Translations under genes and position numbers: made by a program
Assembly: GCA_965214915.1 (NCBI GenBank)
Contig: CBDCCP010000002.1
Location: 620,001 to 684,000 of the forward strand
Direction of reading: 5' to 3'
DNA: 64,000 nucleotides
Origin: CATQHP01 sp965214915
GTDB lineage: Bacteria > Acidobacteriota > Terriglobia > Bryobacterales > UBA6623
In this document: positions 45,448 to 55,837 of the stretch, in pieces
Layout of the letters: each line of letters starts with the position of its first letter
Numbering within the stretch: the stretch's first letter is position 1
Notes under the pieces: generated by a model
What the model was told of the DNA's origin: nothing
The model's database searches: none
The model's input: only the letters and a program-made list of their open reading frames with translations

Positions 45448-48247
45448 ATGCGCTTACCGGGCATCTCGCAGCGTCTTTTTTTGACGGCATTGGCTCTGGC
45501 GTCGTCGGCTTGGGGCCAAGCGGTGGGGCCGGCGTTTTTCGACGGCGGCCGAACGCGAGGCCGCGGCCCGGCCGCCCAGCCTGGAGTTGAGCCTGCCGGA
45601 GCCCGCCGCGGCTGCGCTGCCGTCGTTGGCCCCCGACGAGTTGGAACGGCTGCAGGCGCAAAACGGTCCGGCGCCCGTCATCGGCATCCATCGTTCGCTG
45701 CCGGCGGAGGCGGTTAAAACGACTGCCGAGGGAGCGTGGCAGTCGACCGTGGCCGGGCGGCTCTGGCGGCTGCGGGTGACTTCTCCCGAGGCCCGCGCGC
45801 TGCGCATTCATTTTCAGGACTTCGACGCCGGCCAGGGCAGCGTCTGGCTCCACGCGGCGGACGGGCAGATCGGCGGGCCTTACAGCGGTCGGGGCATGTA
45901 CGGCGACGGGGACTTCTGGAGCGATATCGTTTTCGGCGACAGCGCGACCATCGAGTATTTGCCCGATCCCGCGGCGGAATCGGCAGAGGCCGCGCCGTTC
46001 CGTATCGCCGCGGTCAGCCATATCCTGAGCGTCCCCGGACTCGTAGGCGGAGGCGGACCGCCTTCCCCGTCGAGCCATACGGAGCCGGCGCCCTGTCATC
46101 TTGACGCAACCTGCTATTCCGATTGGTCGGAAAGTGCTTCGGCGGTTGCGCTGATTTTGTTTGAGAGAGACGGCAATACTTATAGGTGCTCGGGCGTGTT
46201 GCTGAACGACACACGGCAGGACGACTTCATCCCCTATTTCCTCACTGCCGCCCATTGCATCAATACTGACGCGGAGGCGCGGAGCGTGATCGCGTACTGG
46301 CGTTATCGAACGCAAACCTGCGACGGCATTCCGCCCAGTCGATACAGCGTGCCGAGAACCAATGGCGCGCGTCTGCTCGCAACCATGGACGGCGGCCTCT
46401 GCACCAACGAAGACGGCGAAGGAAGAATTTGCCCCAACAGAGGCGGCGATGCGACGCTGCTGCAACTTGCAGAAGATCCGCCGGGAGGCACTTGGTATTT
46501 GGGGTGGGACGCGGGATTCCAATATGTCGGCACGTCAGTCACCGGCATTCATCATCCTGACGGCTCCCACAAGCGGATTTCTTTCGGCCGGATCGCATCG
46601 CAAGCGTATTCCTACCACGAAGTCTCCTGGTCGCAAGGACGCACGGGGAGAGGCTCTTCCGGCTCTCCGCTTTTCGACGGCTTCGACGGGAGCGGAACGG
46701 TGATTGGCATATTGAGTTTCGGCAGTCGGGAAGACGAGTACGAAGACATCTGCCTGACAGACCCGACTGCCGGTTACACGAAATTCAGCGATTTCTACCC
46801 CCGTATCCGCAGGTTCCTCGAGGGCGAAGACGCGCCGCCGACGGTAAGCCTGACGGCATCGCCCAGTTCGATTACGCGAGGCGAGAGCGCGACCTTGCGC
46901 TGGTCGTCCACGAATGTGGCGAGCGCCAGGATCAGTTCGGGCATCGGCGCGGTGGCGAGATCGGGTTCGCGGTGCGTGTCCCCGAACGCCACGACGACCT
47001 ACCGCATCACCGTAACCAGCGCAGACGGACGCACGGCCGCGGATTCGGCAAGAGTCACCGTCACCGCGCCGCAGCCGATAGCCGGCGGTCTGCTTACATC
47101 AGGGCAGCCCGCCAATTTCCGTTTGGGGCCGGTCGATAACCCGAAGCTCTTCACCGGGGGGTTCTCGTATCGGCTGGAAGTTCCCGACAACGCCTCCCGC
47201 GCAACCTTCGATCTGATCTCCGTCAACCCCTCAATAGACGTGGATATGTTTGCTCGTTTCGGGCAGGACAACGATGTTCAAGACGGGCAGGTTGTCTCGG
47301 ACTACTCCTCTACGAGTCCCTCCGGCAACGAGCAGATCGTCGTGAACCGCTTCTCCAGTCCGCCGCTCCGCGCCGGAATCTACTACGTCTCGCTGGTGCT
47401 CTGGGATACGGGCGTCGTCGCCGAAGGCGCGCTTACGGCAACGCTGCAAATCGATGAATCGCCGTCCGGTCCCAGCATCTCTTCGGGCGGCATCGTGCTC
47501 GCCACCGGAGCCCCCGTCGTGAGCCGCATCTCTCCGAACGCGCTCATTTCCGTCTTCGGGCAGGATTTCGCGCCGCAAGGGACGCAGGCGCTGAATCCCG
47601 TACTGGACGCCGCCGGCAGGGTTGCCGCCAACCTCGCCGCTACCTGTCTGGAAATCGACGGCAAGCGCGCGCCGATCTTCGCGGTCTTCCCCAATCAAAT
47701 CAACGCCCAGGCCCTGCACGATCTGGCGCCGGGGCAGGCGCGGGTCGCGGCGGTCCGCGGCTGCGGCACGGCGAACGAGCGGCGCGGCCCGGCGGAAACG
47801 GTTGCGGTGGCCGGCGTCTCGCCGGCATTCTTCAACTTTCAGGGCAACCCCGAGGGCCGCAATCCGATCGTGGCGCTGCACGGCGGAGGCCCAACTCTGG
47901 CCGGACCGCCCGGACTGATTCCCGGCGTCGCCTTCACCCCGGCCGAGCCGGGCAAGTACGTCACCCTGTTCGGAACCGGCTTCGGGGCGACAAGCCCGCC
48001 CTTGGAGGCAGGCCGGATTCCAGGCGCCGCAGCCGCTCTGGCGAACGAGGTCTCGTTTGCCTTCGGCGGCATTGCCGTTCCGTCCTGGGACGTGCTCTAC
48101 GCGGGCGCGGCCCCGTGCTGCGCGGGCCTCTACCAGTTCACGGTGCGCCTGCCGCCCATCGTCCCGGACGGCGACGCGGCCGTTATCGCCACTGTGAGCG
48201 GGCATGCGACGCCCCAAGGGCCGTTCCTTACGGTAATGAGGCGGTAA
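45448..48247 (+). CDS. Secreted trypsin-like serine protease with Ig, PPC and TIGR03437 domains (single frameshift)
   Basis: An exported protease of about 932 residues. The signal peptide MRLPGISQRLFLTALALASS ends at AWGQ. The frame then breaks at TTTTT 45535-45539; with four T it reads PAFSTAAEREAAARPPSLEL and joins the main frame. Protease domain: YFLTAAHCI (His), GGDATLLQL (Asp) and GRGSSGSPLFDG (Ser), lysyl-endopeptidase-like. Then an Ig-like domain (SPSSITRGESATLRWSS), a PPC-type beta domain and the C-terminal TIGR03437 domain (ISVFGQDFAP...VTLFGTGFGATSPP). An in-frame ATG at 45295 with a strong AGGAGA is an alternative start adding 51 residues. Confidence 0.83.
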
Positions 48248-48369
48248 AGCGATTTTCTCGCCGGAAAGCGCGCTTCTCAACGAGAAACTGCATGCTGCGG
48301 CGATAAATGTCTGGAAGTCATCTTCGGCGGCGCCCTTTCAAACACCGCTTAAAGAAGCCTTGAAACGCC

Positions 48370-48963
48370 TTAAAACAACGTTTCCAGGTCGCTTAGGCGG
48401 TTGACGTTGCGGAAGAGCGCCGGGTTTGCGAAGGCAAGCGTGTCGATGCGGCAGGAGGCGAAGGCGTCGGCGATCTTGAATACGCCCCGTTCGGCTTCGG
48501 CGCGGGCGCGGGCGGCGGCGCGCTTGGCGTAGGCGGCGCACAGCGGCTGCAGCCTCCCGTCGGGCGTTGCCGGCCAGACGGCGCTGGCGCCGGAAGTCAG
48601 CGCGCGGCGGAGCAGGCGCTCGAACGCACCGCGGTCGATGCCGGGCAGGTCGCAGGCGGTAATCAGGCTCCATTCGGTATCAGACTCATCGAGGGCGGCG
48701 AGAATGCCGCCTAAAGGTCCGATGCCTGCGGGCTTGTCGGCGATGACGGGCAGGCCGAGCGCCCGATACTTCTCCGGGCGGCCGACCAGCGTCACGGACT
48801 CGACGACCTGCGCCAGCGCGTCCGCTGCGCGCAAGGCCATCGGGCGGCCGGCGACCGGGTAGAGCGCCTTGTCCGCGCCGAACCGCGAGCTGCGTCCGCC
48901 GACCAGAACGAAGCCCCTGGCGAGCGGGGTGGGGAAGGTGATTGCCGCCGGTTCAGCGCCCAT
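48370..48963 (-). CDS. mobA: Molybdenum cofactor guanylyltransferase
   Basis: A 197-residue nucleotidyltransferase that attaches GMP to molybdopterin. The nucleotide loop is VLVGGRSSRFGADKAL, followed by the conserved GPLGGILAAL, ITACDLPGIDRG (metal Asp) and PLCAAYAKRA. It completes a molybdenum theme with the distant modABC. It is divergent from the lipoprotein gene. Confidence 0.9.
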   Translation of the reverse strand: MGAEPAAITFPTPLARGFVLVGGRSSRFGADKALYPVAGRPMALRAADALAQVVESVTLVGRPEKYRALGLPVIADKPAGIGPLGGILAALDESDTEWSLITACDLPGIDRGAFERLLRRALTSGASAVWPATPDGRLQPLCAAYAKRAAARARAEAERGVFKIADAFASCRIDTLAFANPALFRNVNRLSDLETLF

Positions 48964-49038
48964 TCGTCAAAAAATATCGCGGCGGAGTTGCAGCGCTTGA
49001 CAAATACTGCGACACTGTGCATCGGGAAGGAGGGTGCC

Positions 49039-49935
49039 ATGAAGAATCAGGAGCATCTGCATATCTACCGTACCGCGGCCGCTGCGGCTTGTCTGCTGGC
49101 CTTGGCCGCTTGCACGGGCGGCGAGTCGGGCCCTCAACAGGGTTCGCCGGAATGGTATTGGGACGCCGCCGCCGGGAATATCGCCATCGGCGATTACGCC
49201 AAGGCGGACGAGCAGATCGAGGCGGCCGCCAAGGCGGAAGGCGAGCTCGCCTCCAAGACCGTGTTGTGGCGGGCCGCGCTGCTCGCAGGACTGGCGACGG
49301 GCTACGACGAGTTGGCCGACGTCTATAGCGAAGGTCAGGACGCAAACCAGAAACAGGCATCGGAGTTCCAGGGCGCGATCAACGAGTACCGCCGCCAGAC
49401 GCGGCAGAACGCCATCGACTTCGCCGAGAGCATGGGCGCGGTGCGGAAAGCTATCGGCGAGCAGGACACGGTGACCCTCGAGTTTCCGCTGCCGGACGGT
49501 TCCGGCGCCGAGTCCCCGATCCTGCCGACCGTGCGCACGGGGCGCGTGCCGCGCAACGACGGCGAGGCGGCGGAGAGCTCCACGCTGGAGTCCCAGACGC
49601 TGACCCGCGCGGTCTTGCGGGCGGCTGCTGCGCTGTCCGGCGCGGAGGACGACATCGAGAAGCTGCGCGCCGGCCTTGGCGCGGGAAGCGCGTCGGTCGC
49701 CCGCGGCGATTTCGAGACGGCGATCGCCCGCTACCTGCTCAATACGGCCATGATGTTCGACCGCGAGAGCCTCAACGAGCCGAAAATCAGGACGTTTATC
49801 TTCGAAATGGCGCAGAAATGGGCCGAGCCGTACCTGGAGAACGCCGATTACAAGGACTGGGCCGAGGATTTCGAGTTCGACGTCATCAATGAAGAGCGCG
49901 ACATGGAAGGCAAGCGCCGGATCAAGAAGAAGTAG
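49039..49935 (+). CDS. Lipoprotein of unknown function
   Basis: A 298-residue protein, start fixed by GGAAGGAGGG before the ATG at 49039. A signal peptide ends in the lipobox LAAC (MKNQEHLHIYRTAAAAACLL..). The mature part is helical and alanine/glutamate-rich (NIAIGDYAKADEQIEAAAKAEGELASKT resembles a TPR hairpin). It has no cysteine beyond the lipobox that suggests a cofactor and no catalytic motif. The sulfatase follows 16 bases later on the same strand, so they may be co-expressed. Confidence 0.7.
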   Translation: MKNQEHLHIYRTAAAAACLLALAACTGGESGPQQGSPEWYWDAAAGNIAIGDYAKADEQIEAAAKAEGELASKTVLWRAALLAGLATGYDELADVYSEGQDANQKQASEFQGAINEYRRQTRQNAIDFAESMGAVRKAIGEQDTVTLEFPLPDGSGAESPILPTVRTGRVPRNDGEAAESSTLESQTLTRAVLRAAAALSGAEDDIEKLRAGLGAGSASVARGDFETAIARYLLNTAMMFDRESLNEPKIRTFIFEMAQKWAEPYLENADYKDWAEDFEFDVINEERDMEGKRRIKKK

Positions 49936-49951
49936 AGTTTTGGTTTCGCAC

Positions 49952-51409
49952 ATGCCTATCCGAGTTTTTCCTCTGCTGCTGCTCGCCGCCGCCGCGGCGG
50001 CCGCGGAGAGGCCGAACGTCGTCATCGTCATGGCCGACGACATGGGCTACGGCGACGTCCGCGCGCTCAACCCGCGCTCCGCGATCCCCACCCCGAATCT
50101 CGACCGGCTCGCCGCGCAGGGCATGACCTTTCTTGACGCGCACACGCCCTCGGCGGTCTGCACCCCGACTCGCTACGGCCTCGTAACCGGACGTTACAGT
50201 TGGCGCACGCGGCTCAAGCGCGGCGTGCTCAACGGCTACGGCGAGCCGCTGCTGGAAAAAAACCGCGAGACGATCGGATCGTTTCTCCGCAAGCAAGGCT
50301 ATGCGACCGGGGTCGTGGGCAAATGGCATCTCGGCCTCGGGTTCGCCAAGACCGGCGCGGGCGCGTTCGATTTCAGCAAGCCGGTCGGCGACGGGCCGCA
50401 CACCCACGGGTTCGACTATTCCTACATCATTCCGGCGTCGCTCGATTTCCCGCCGTACGTCTATATCCGCAACGGCAAGATCACTGCGTTCCCCCTCGGG
50501 GAGCAGGCGGCGATCAAGTTCCCCCGCTTCATGCGCAAGGGCGAGATCGCCCCCGACCTCGATCCGGTGAAGGTGCTGGACGACTTGGTGCGCGAGGCGG
50601 CGGGCTTCATCGCCCGGCAGGCGAAGGAAACCAAGCCTTTCCTGTTGTACATGCCGTTGACGGCGCCGCACAAGCCGACTTGGCCGCACAAGCGCTTTCG
50701 GGGCAAGACGAAGCTCGGCCCTTACGGCGACTTCATCGTTCAGGTGGACGCCGCGGTCGGCGATGTGCTGCAGGCGATCGACAAGGCCGGCGTTGCCGAG
50801 AACACCCTGGTGATCTACACCTCCGACAACGGCTCGTACATGTATCGGCGCGACGGCCCGGAGGAAAAGGATCACACCGACGACGAGACGATCCAGGCGT
50901 ACCGATCGCTCAACCACACGGCGAACTACGTTTTTCGGGGAACCAAGGCCGATATCTGGGAGGCCGGCCACCGCGTACCGTTCTTCGCCCGACTGCCCGG
51001 CGAGATCGAGCCCGGCAGCGAGCAGTCCGAGCCGATTTGCCTGACCGACATTTTTGCCACCTTGGCCGCGGTTGCCGGCGCCGAACTGCCCGACGACGCG
51101 GCCGAAGACAGCTTCAATCTCCTGCCGTTGCTGCGCGGCGAAACCTGGGCGGGGCGGCGCGCGCCGATTATCCATCATTCGGGCAGCGGCATGTTCGCCA
51201 TCCGCGACGGCAGGTGGAAGCTCGTTGCGGGGAACGGCTCCGGGGGGCGCGAAGACCCCAGGGGCAAGCCGTTCGAGCGGCCTTATCAACTCTTCGATCT
51301 AGAGGCCGACGGCTCCGAGCGGCGCAACGTCATCGAGCGCCACCCGATCGTGGCGAGCCGTCTGGAGCAGGAGCTCGAGCGCATCCGCGCCAAGGGCCGC
51401 AGCCGTTAG
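49952..51409 (+). CDS. Secreted arylsulfatase
   Basis: A 485-residue type I sulfatase. Signal peptide (PIRVFPLLLLAAAAAAA), metal site VIVMADDMGYGD, and active-site CTPTR in SAVCTPTRYGLVTGRYSW (cysteine for formylglycine; Thr replaces the usual Ser). VVGKWHLGLG and TSDNGSYMYRR are the other family motifs. It is of the arylsulfatase A/N-acetylgalactosamine-sulfatase type, acting on an unknown sulfate ester outside the cytosol. Start at 49952 chosen for the signal peptide. Confidence 0.88.
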   Translation: MPIRVFPLLLLAAAAAAAERPNVVIVMADDMGYGDVRALNPRSAIPTPNLDRLAAQGMTFLDAHTPSAVCTPTRYGLVTGRYSWRTRLKRGVLNGYGEPLLEKNRETIGSFLRKQGYATGVVGKWHLGLGFAKTGAGAFDFSKPVGDGPHTHGFDYSYIIPASLDFPPYVYIRNGKITAFPLGEQAAIKFPRFMRKGEIAPDLDPVKVLDDLVREAAGFIARQAKETKPFLLYMPLTAPHKPTWPHKRFRGKTKLGPYGDFIVQVDAAVGDVLQAIDKAGVAENTLVIYTSDNGSYMYRRDGPEEKDHTDDETIQAYRSLNHTANYVFRGTKADIWEAGHRVPFFARLPGEIEPGSEQSEPICLTDIFATLAAVAGAELPDDAAEDSFNLLPLLRGETWAGRRAPIIHHSGSGMFAIRDGRWKLVAGNGSGGREDPRGKPFERPYQLFDLEADGSERRNVIERHPIVASRLEQELERIRAKGRSR

Positions 51410-51418
51410 CGCCGCGGC

Positions 51419-51448
51419 TTGGCCGGAATCCGCCGGCGGCGTTACAAT
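51419..51448 (+). promoter_or_regulatory. Candidate promoter of gnd
   Basis: TTGGCC (51419-51424), an 18-base spacer and TACAAT (51443-51448) sit about 95 bases before gnd. The -10 matches five of six consensus bases; the -35 is weak. Confidence 0.4.
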
Positions 51449-51543
51449 AGGAAATCTCCGGGCTTCTGCGCCCGGAACCGGCAGTTTCCCATAGCGTCCG
51501 CTTCCCATGCAGCCGGGGCAGTTCAGATAAGGAACCCGAAATC

Positions 51544-52962
51544 ATGTCCGCTGGAAATTTTGGCGTCGCCGGACTCGGCGTCATGGGGCGCAACGTCGCC
51601 CTGAATATCGAGCGCAACGGCTTTCCCGTGATCGCCTACAACCGCGGCGGCGACAAGGCGCAGCGCATGCGCGAAGAGGCCGCCGGCAAAAACGTAACCG
51701 TCACCCAGTCGATCGAGGAATTCGCGCGCCTGCTCGATCGGCCGCGCCGCGTTCTGCTGATGGTCACCGCCGGCGCGGGGACCGACGCCGTCATCGCCGA
51801 CCTGACGAAGGCTCTGGAAAAGGGCGACATCATCGTCGACGGCGGCAACTCGCATTTCCCCGACACCGACCGCCGCGCCGAGGCGCTGCACGCGGCGGGT
51901 TTTCACTTTGTCGGCTGCGGCATCTCGGGCGGCGAGGAGGGCGCCCTGTGGGGGCCGTCGATCATGCCCGGCGGCAATTATGAAGCCTACGAACGCATCG
52001 CGCCGGTGCTGGAGAGGATCGCCGCCAAGACCGCGGACGACGGCCCTTGCGTCACCTATTGCGGGCGGGCGTCGGCGGGCCATTACGTGAAGATGGTGCA
52101 TAACGGCATCGAGTACGGCATCATGCAGGCGATCTGCGAGACGTACGACGTCCTGCGCCGCGCCGCCGGATTGTCGACGGCCGCCATCCGGCAAATCTTT
52201 CAGGACTGGACGGCTTCCCCGCGCGTGGGCGGCTTTCTGGTCGATATCACCGCCGAGTGCCTGGGCAAGATCGACTCCGACACGGGCGATGCGCTGGTCG
52301 AAAAGGTGCTCGACACCGCGGGGCAGAAGGGCACCGGCAAGTGGACGGCGCAGAGCGCCCTCGACCTGGGCGTTCCGATCCCGACGCTGGCGCAGGCGGT
52401 CAATGCGCGCATCCAATCGGGGCTCAAGGAGGCCCGCGTCGAAGCGTCGAAAATCCTCCACGGCCCGCGCGGCGGGTTCCGTGGCGATGTCGGGGAGCTG
52501 ACGGAGCGGCTCCACGGCGCGCTGCACCTGTCGATGATCGCCTGCTACGCCCAAGGCCTGCATCTCATCCAGACGGCTTCGCGGGAATACGACTTCGGAA
52601 CCGATCTCGCCGAGGTCGCGCGCATTTGGAAAGACGGCTGCATCATCCGCTCGAAGCTGCTCGACCCGATCAAGGAAGCGTTCCGCAGCGACCCCGGCAT
52701 CGAGAACATCGTCGTCCACCCGTCGTTCGCGCCCATCGTCAACGCCGCCTTGCCGGATCTGCGCTCGGTCGTGCTGACGGCCGTCGAGAACGGGACGCCG
52801 GTGACCTGTCTGGGGGCAACGCTGGCGTATCTCGACAGCTACCGCGCCGAATTCCTGCCGGCCAATTTGCTGCAGGCGCTGCGAGACAACTTCGGCGCGC
52901 ACACCTACAAACGCTTGGACAAGGAAGGCGTTTTCCACTCGCAGTGGAGCAGGAACGATTGA
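51544..52962 (+). CDS. gnd: 6-phosphogluconate dehydrogenase, decarboxylating
   Basis: A 472-residue enzyme of normal length that oxidises 6-phosphogluconate to ribulose-5-phosphate in the pentose phosphate pathway. NADP site GVAGLGVMGRNVALNIERNG variant, IIVDGGNSHFPDTDRR, GCGISGGEEGALWGPSIMPGG, and the catalytic lysine region HYVKMVHNGIEYG are intact. The HAD phosphatase gene follows after 3 bases. Confidence 0.96.
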   Translation: MSAGNFGVAGLGVMGRNVALNIERNGFPVIAYNRGGDKAQRMREEAAGKNVTVTQSIEEFARLLDRPRRVLLMVTAGAGTDAVIADLTKALEKGDIIVDGGNSHFPDTDRRAEALHAAGFHFVGCGISGGEEGALWGPSIMPGGNYEAYERIAPVLERIAAKTADDGPCVTYCGRASAGHYVKMVHNGIEYGIMQAICETYDVLRRAAGLSTAAIRQIFQDWTASPRVGGFLVDITAECLGKIDSDTGDALVEKVLDTAGQKGTGKWTAQSALDLGVPIPTLAQAVNARIQSGLKEARVEASKILHGPRGGFRGDVGELTERLHGALHLSMIACYAQGLHLIQTASREYDFGTDLAEVARIWKDGCIIRSKLLDPIKEAFRSDPGIENIVVHPSFAPIVNAALPDLRSVVLTAVENGTPVTCLGATLAYLDSYRAEFLPANLLQALRDNFGAHTYKRLDKEGVFHSQWSRND

Positions 52963-52965
52963 CCC

Positions 52966-53850
52966 ATGCCTCGATTCCGCACTCTTGAAGAATTTCAACC
53001 GTCGCGCGATTTTTTCATTGGCCTCGACTCCGACGGCTGCGTGTTCGATTCGATGGAGATCAAGCACAAGGAATGCTTCGCGCCGATGTTCATCAAGCAT
53101 TGGAAGCTGCAAGCGGCGGCGAAATACGCCCGGCGGGCGTGGGAGTTCGCCAATCTCTACTCGAAGACGCGCGGCATGAACCGCTTCCCGGTCTGCGTCC
53201 GCAGTCTCAGGTTGCTGCAGGACTGGCCCGAAGCCGCCGCGCGCGGTTTCCGCGTGCCCGACCTGACGCCTTTCGAGGCGTTCGTCGATTCCGGGTTTCC
53301 GCCGAGCAACGCCGGACTTGCAGATTACATGCGGCAGCGCCCGCATCCGCTGCTCGACCGGGTGATGGAGTGGAGCCTCGCAGTCAATGCCGCCGTCAAG
53401 GATATCGTCGAAGGCGTGCCGCCTTTTCCCAAGGTTCGCGACGCTCTGGACAAAATGACGGCCGCGGCCGACTTGGTTGTCGTCTCCGGCACGCCCGGCG
53501 AAGCGCTCAACCGCGAGTGGCAAGAGAACGGCATCGAGCATTACCCGCAGCTCATCGCCGGACAGGAATTGGGCAAAAAGACGCAGCACTTGGCGGCTTT
53601 GACCGGCGGCGGCCGCTACGCCCCCGGCAGAAAGCTCATGATCGGCGACGCCCCCGGCGACCGCAAGGCGGCGGAAGCCTCCGGCTGTCTGTTCTATCCG
53701 GTCAATCCGGGGCGCGAGGAAGAGTCATGGGAACGCCTTTGCGGCGAAGCGTTGGACCGCTTTTTCGCCGGAACCTACGGCGGCGCTTATCAGGCCGCCA
53801 GGGTCGCCGAGTTCGAGGCCCTGCTGCCCGCAGAGCCGCCGTGGAAATAG
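52966..53850 (+). CDS. HAD-superfamily phosphatase-like hydrolase
   Basis: A 294-residue HAD protein. Motif I is GLDSDGCVFDSM (nucleophile Asp), motif II VVVSGTPGEAL, and motif III/IV GRKLMIGDAPGDRKAAEASG. A large helical cap (about residues 30-150) separates them. Three bases after gnd, so probably a phosphate-removal or housekeeping step tied to sugar phosphate metabolism; the substrate is not known. Confidence 0.82.
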   Translation: MPRFRTLEEFQPSRDFFIGLDSDGCVFDSMEIKHKECFAPMFIKHWKLQAAAKYARRAWEFANLYSKTRGMNRFPVCVRSLRLLQDWPEAAARGFRVPDLTPFEAFVDSGFPPSNAGLADYMRQRPHPLLDRVMEWSLAVNAAVKDIVEGVPPFPKVRDALDKMTAAADLVVVSGTPGEALNREWQENGIEHYPQLIAGQELGKKTQHLAALTGGGRYAPGRKLMIGDAPGDRKAAEASGCLFYPVNPGREEESWERLCGEALDRFFAGTYGGAYQAARVAEFEALLPAEPPWK

Positions 53851-53853
53851 GGG

Positions 53854-54876
53854 TTATGTCCGCCCCGGCGCCTCCAGGCGGTACACGCGGCGGGCGACGC
53901 CGCTGAACATGGCCTCTTTTTCGTCCTCGGAAAAATCGCGCACGATTTTCTTCATGCCGTTGTAGAGGATCGGGTAGCCGATCGAGAGCCTGTCCACGGG
54001 GAAATTGCTCTCGAACATGCAGCGCTGCGGCCCGAAGCATTCGATGGCGTGCAGGTAATACGGCCGTTGGGCCGCGGCGAACTCGTCCGACGTGGGGGGC
54101 GTTGCGCGCCGATGCCAGCCGAAGCCGTTGTCGGGCATGGCCAGGCCGCCGAGCTTGGCGAACACGTTCGGACGGCGCGCGAGCCCGGCGATGCTTTGTT
54201 TCCAGTCGGCGAAGATATCTTGACGCCGCGCCGCGTAGGGGCCGACGCCGAGCGGCGTGCCGAAGTGATCGAGAACGATTACGGCGTCCGGCGCGGCGGC
54301 GGCGAGCTCGGCGAGCTCGCGGTTCTGATAGTGATAATGCCAAGCGTCGTAGGTGAGGCCGCGGCGGCCGAGCGTCCTCACGCCTTCCCGGAACCCGGCG
54401 TCGGCATAGAGGCCCGCGGGAGCGCGGCCGGGTATGGCCAGCGCCTGCGGATGCTCGGGGTGCGCGGCGGCATGGCGGATGCCGCGGAAGAGTCCTGCGC
54501 CGGCTTTGGCGTGAGCGTCGAGGACTGCCTCCACGGCGCGGCCCAGTCTGAGGTCGGCGTGGGCGACGATCCCGGCGATTGCCGCGCCGCTTCCGCCGGC
54601 GCCGGCGCGAGCGGTTGCGGCGACGAATTCCGTCTCGCCGACCGGACGCAGCGCCGCCGGGCCGTCCGTTCGGTAGCAGGCGCGGCACTCCAGAAAGACG
54701 GTCTGGACGACGTTGTGCCCCGAACTCGTGTCGGCGTGCAACTCAGGCAGCAGGTACGGCCCCTGGAGACGGTTTTCATTCCAGAGATGATGATGCGGGT
54801 CGACGATGACGCGCTGCGGCTCCACGATCTCTTCCTGAACGAGATCGAGCCATTCCGCGCTGCCGGGTTCGGGCAT
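53854..54876 (-). CDS. Amidohydrolase-family (TIM-barrel) hydrolase
   Basis: A 340-residue metal hydrolase. VIVDPHHHLWNENRLQGPYL at the N-terminus gives the HxH metal pair and the HLW motif of the 2-pyrone-4,6-dicarboxylate lactonase/amidohydrolase-2 group. VIVLDHFGTPLG and CMFESNFPVDRLS supply the later His and Asp ligands. It is probably a lactonase or decarboxylase for a small acid. It is convergent with the HAD gene, with a 3-base gap. Confidence 0.83.
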   Translation of the reverse strand: MPEPGSAEWLDLVQEEIVEPQRVIVDPHHHLWNENRLQGPYLLPELHADTSSGHNVVQTVFLECRACYRTDGPAALRPVGETEFVAATARAGAGGSGAAIAGIVAHADLRLGRAVEAVLDAHAKAGAGLFRGIRHAAAHPEHPQALAIPGRAPAGLYADAGFREGVRTLGRRGLTYDAWHYHYQNRELAELAAAAPDAVIVLDHFGTPLGVGPYAARRQDIFADWKQSIAGLARRPNVFAKLGGLAMPDNGFGWHRRATPPTSDEFAAAQRPYYLHAIECFGPQRCMFESNFPVDRLSIGYPILYNGMKKIVRDFSEDEKEAMFSGVARRVYRLEAPGRT

Positions 54877-54997
54877 GGTTCCTCCTTTTGTACGGAAACC
54901 GTGCGGTAAACCGCAAACGGCCCGCGGCGGCGGACTGCTGTCACGCGGTTGTCATCGAAGAACCGACCCGACTTGTTAGGCTGGAGCTTATCCCCCC

Positions 54998-55837
54998 ATG
55001 AACAGTCCCGATTTCGTTGCGTTCGCGTCGGACATGGCCCGTGAGGCGGGCGCGGTCTTGATGAGCTACTACGAGAAAGTCAGCATCGAGTACAAGGGCG
55101 CGTTCGACACCGTGACCGCCGCGGACCGGGCGGCCGAGAAGCTGATCGTCGGTCGCATCCGGGCGCGGTTTCCTGCGCATTCGATCGTTGCCGAAGAGGG
55201 CGGCGGGATCGACCGCGGCGGCGGTTTCGTCTGGTATATCGACCCGCTCGACGGCACGACGAATTTCGCCCACGGGATGCAGCGTTTTTGCGTCAGCATC
55301 GGTTTATGGTCGGAAGGGAAGGGGCAGGTCGGCGTCGTTTTCGACCCGACCCGCGGCGATCTGTTTTGCGCCGAGGCAGGTTCCGGCGCTTATCTCAATA
55401 CGCGCAGATTGCGGGTTTCGCAGGTCGGCGACTTTCGCCAAGCGCTTTTTGCGACGGGGTTTCCCAGCAGCATCCGCCACGTCAATACCAACGTGCATTA
55501 TTTTTATCAGGTGGCGATGAACAGCCACGGCGTACGGCGGACGGGTTCGGCGGCGCTCGACCTGTGCTCGGTGGCGCGGGGGCACCTGGAAGGGTTTTGG
55601 GAAATCGGACTCAAGCCTTGGGACGTCGGCGCCGGTTTGGTGATTCTTAGCGAGGCCGGCGGCCAATACTGCAACTTCGAGGGCGCCGGCTATCGGCCCG
55701 GAGACGCACGCCTGGTTTGTACTAACGGGAAAGTGACCGGCGCGCTGCTCGAGTTGTTCGCCGAGGTCGGCCGCGGCGAGTTCCGCTCGGCGATGCCGCC
55801 CGTGACGGGCGCATCAGATGCGCAGGGAATAGCCTAG
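54998..55837 (+). CDS. suhB: Inositol-1-monophosphatase family protein
   Basis: A 279-residue magnesium phosphatase. VTAADRAAEKLI, the metal motif WYIDPLDGTTNFAHGM and the C-terminal motif KPWDVGAGLVILSEAGG are complete. It may act on inositol phosphate, other sugar phosphates or as the SuhB ribosomal/NusA factor; the sequence cannot separate these. Its 3' end overlaps the convergent hypothetical gene by 24 bases. Confidence 0.88.
   Translation: MNSPDFVAFASDMAREAGAVLMSYYEKVSIEYKGAFDTVTAADRAAEKLIVGRIRARFPAHSIVAEEGGGIDRGGGFVWYIDPLDGTTNFAHGMQRFCVSIGLWSEGKGQVGVVFDPTRGDLFCAEAGSGAYLNTRRLRVSQVGDFRQALFATGFPSSIRHVNTNVHYFYQVAMNSHGVRRTGSAALDLCSVARGHLEGFWEIGLKPWDVGAGLVILSEAGGQYCNFEGAGYRPGDARLVCTNGKVTGALLELFAEVGRGEFRSAMPPVTGASDAQGIA

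Noticed and set aside
51523..53589. 688-residue open frame antisense to gnd and the HAD gene
   Set aside because: Composition-driven shadow in GC-rich DNA: histidine/arginine/aspartate-rich, no family motif, while the opposite strand carries two complete known enzymes.
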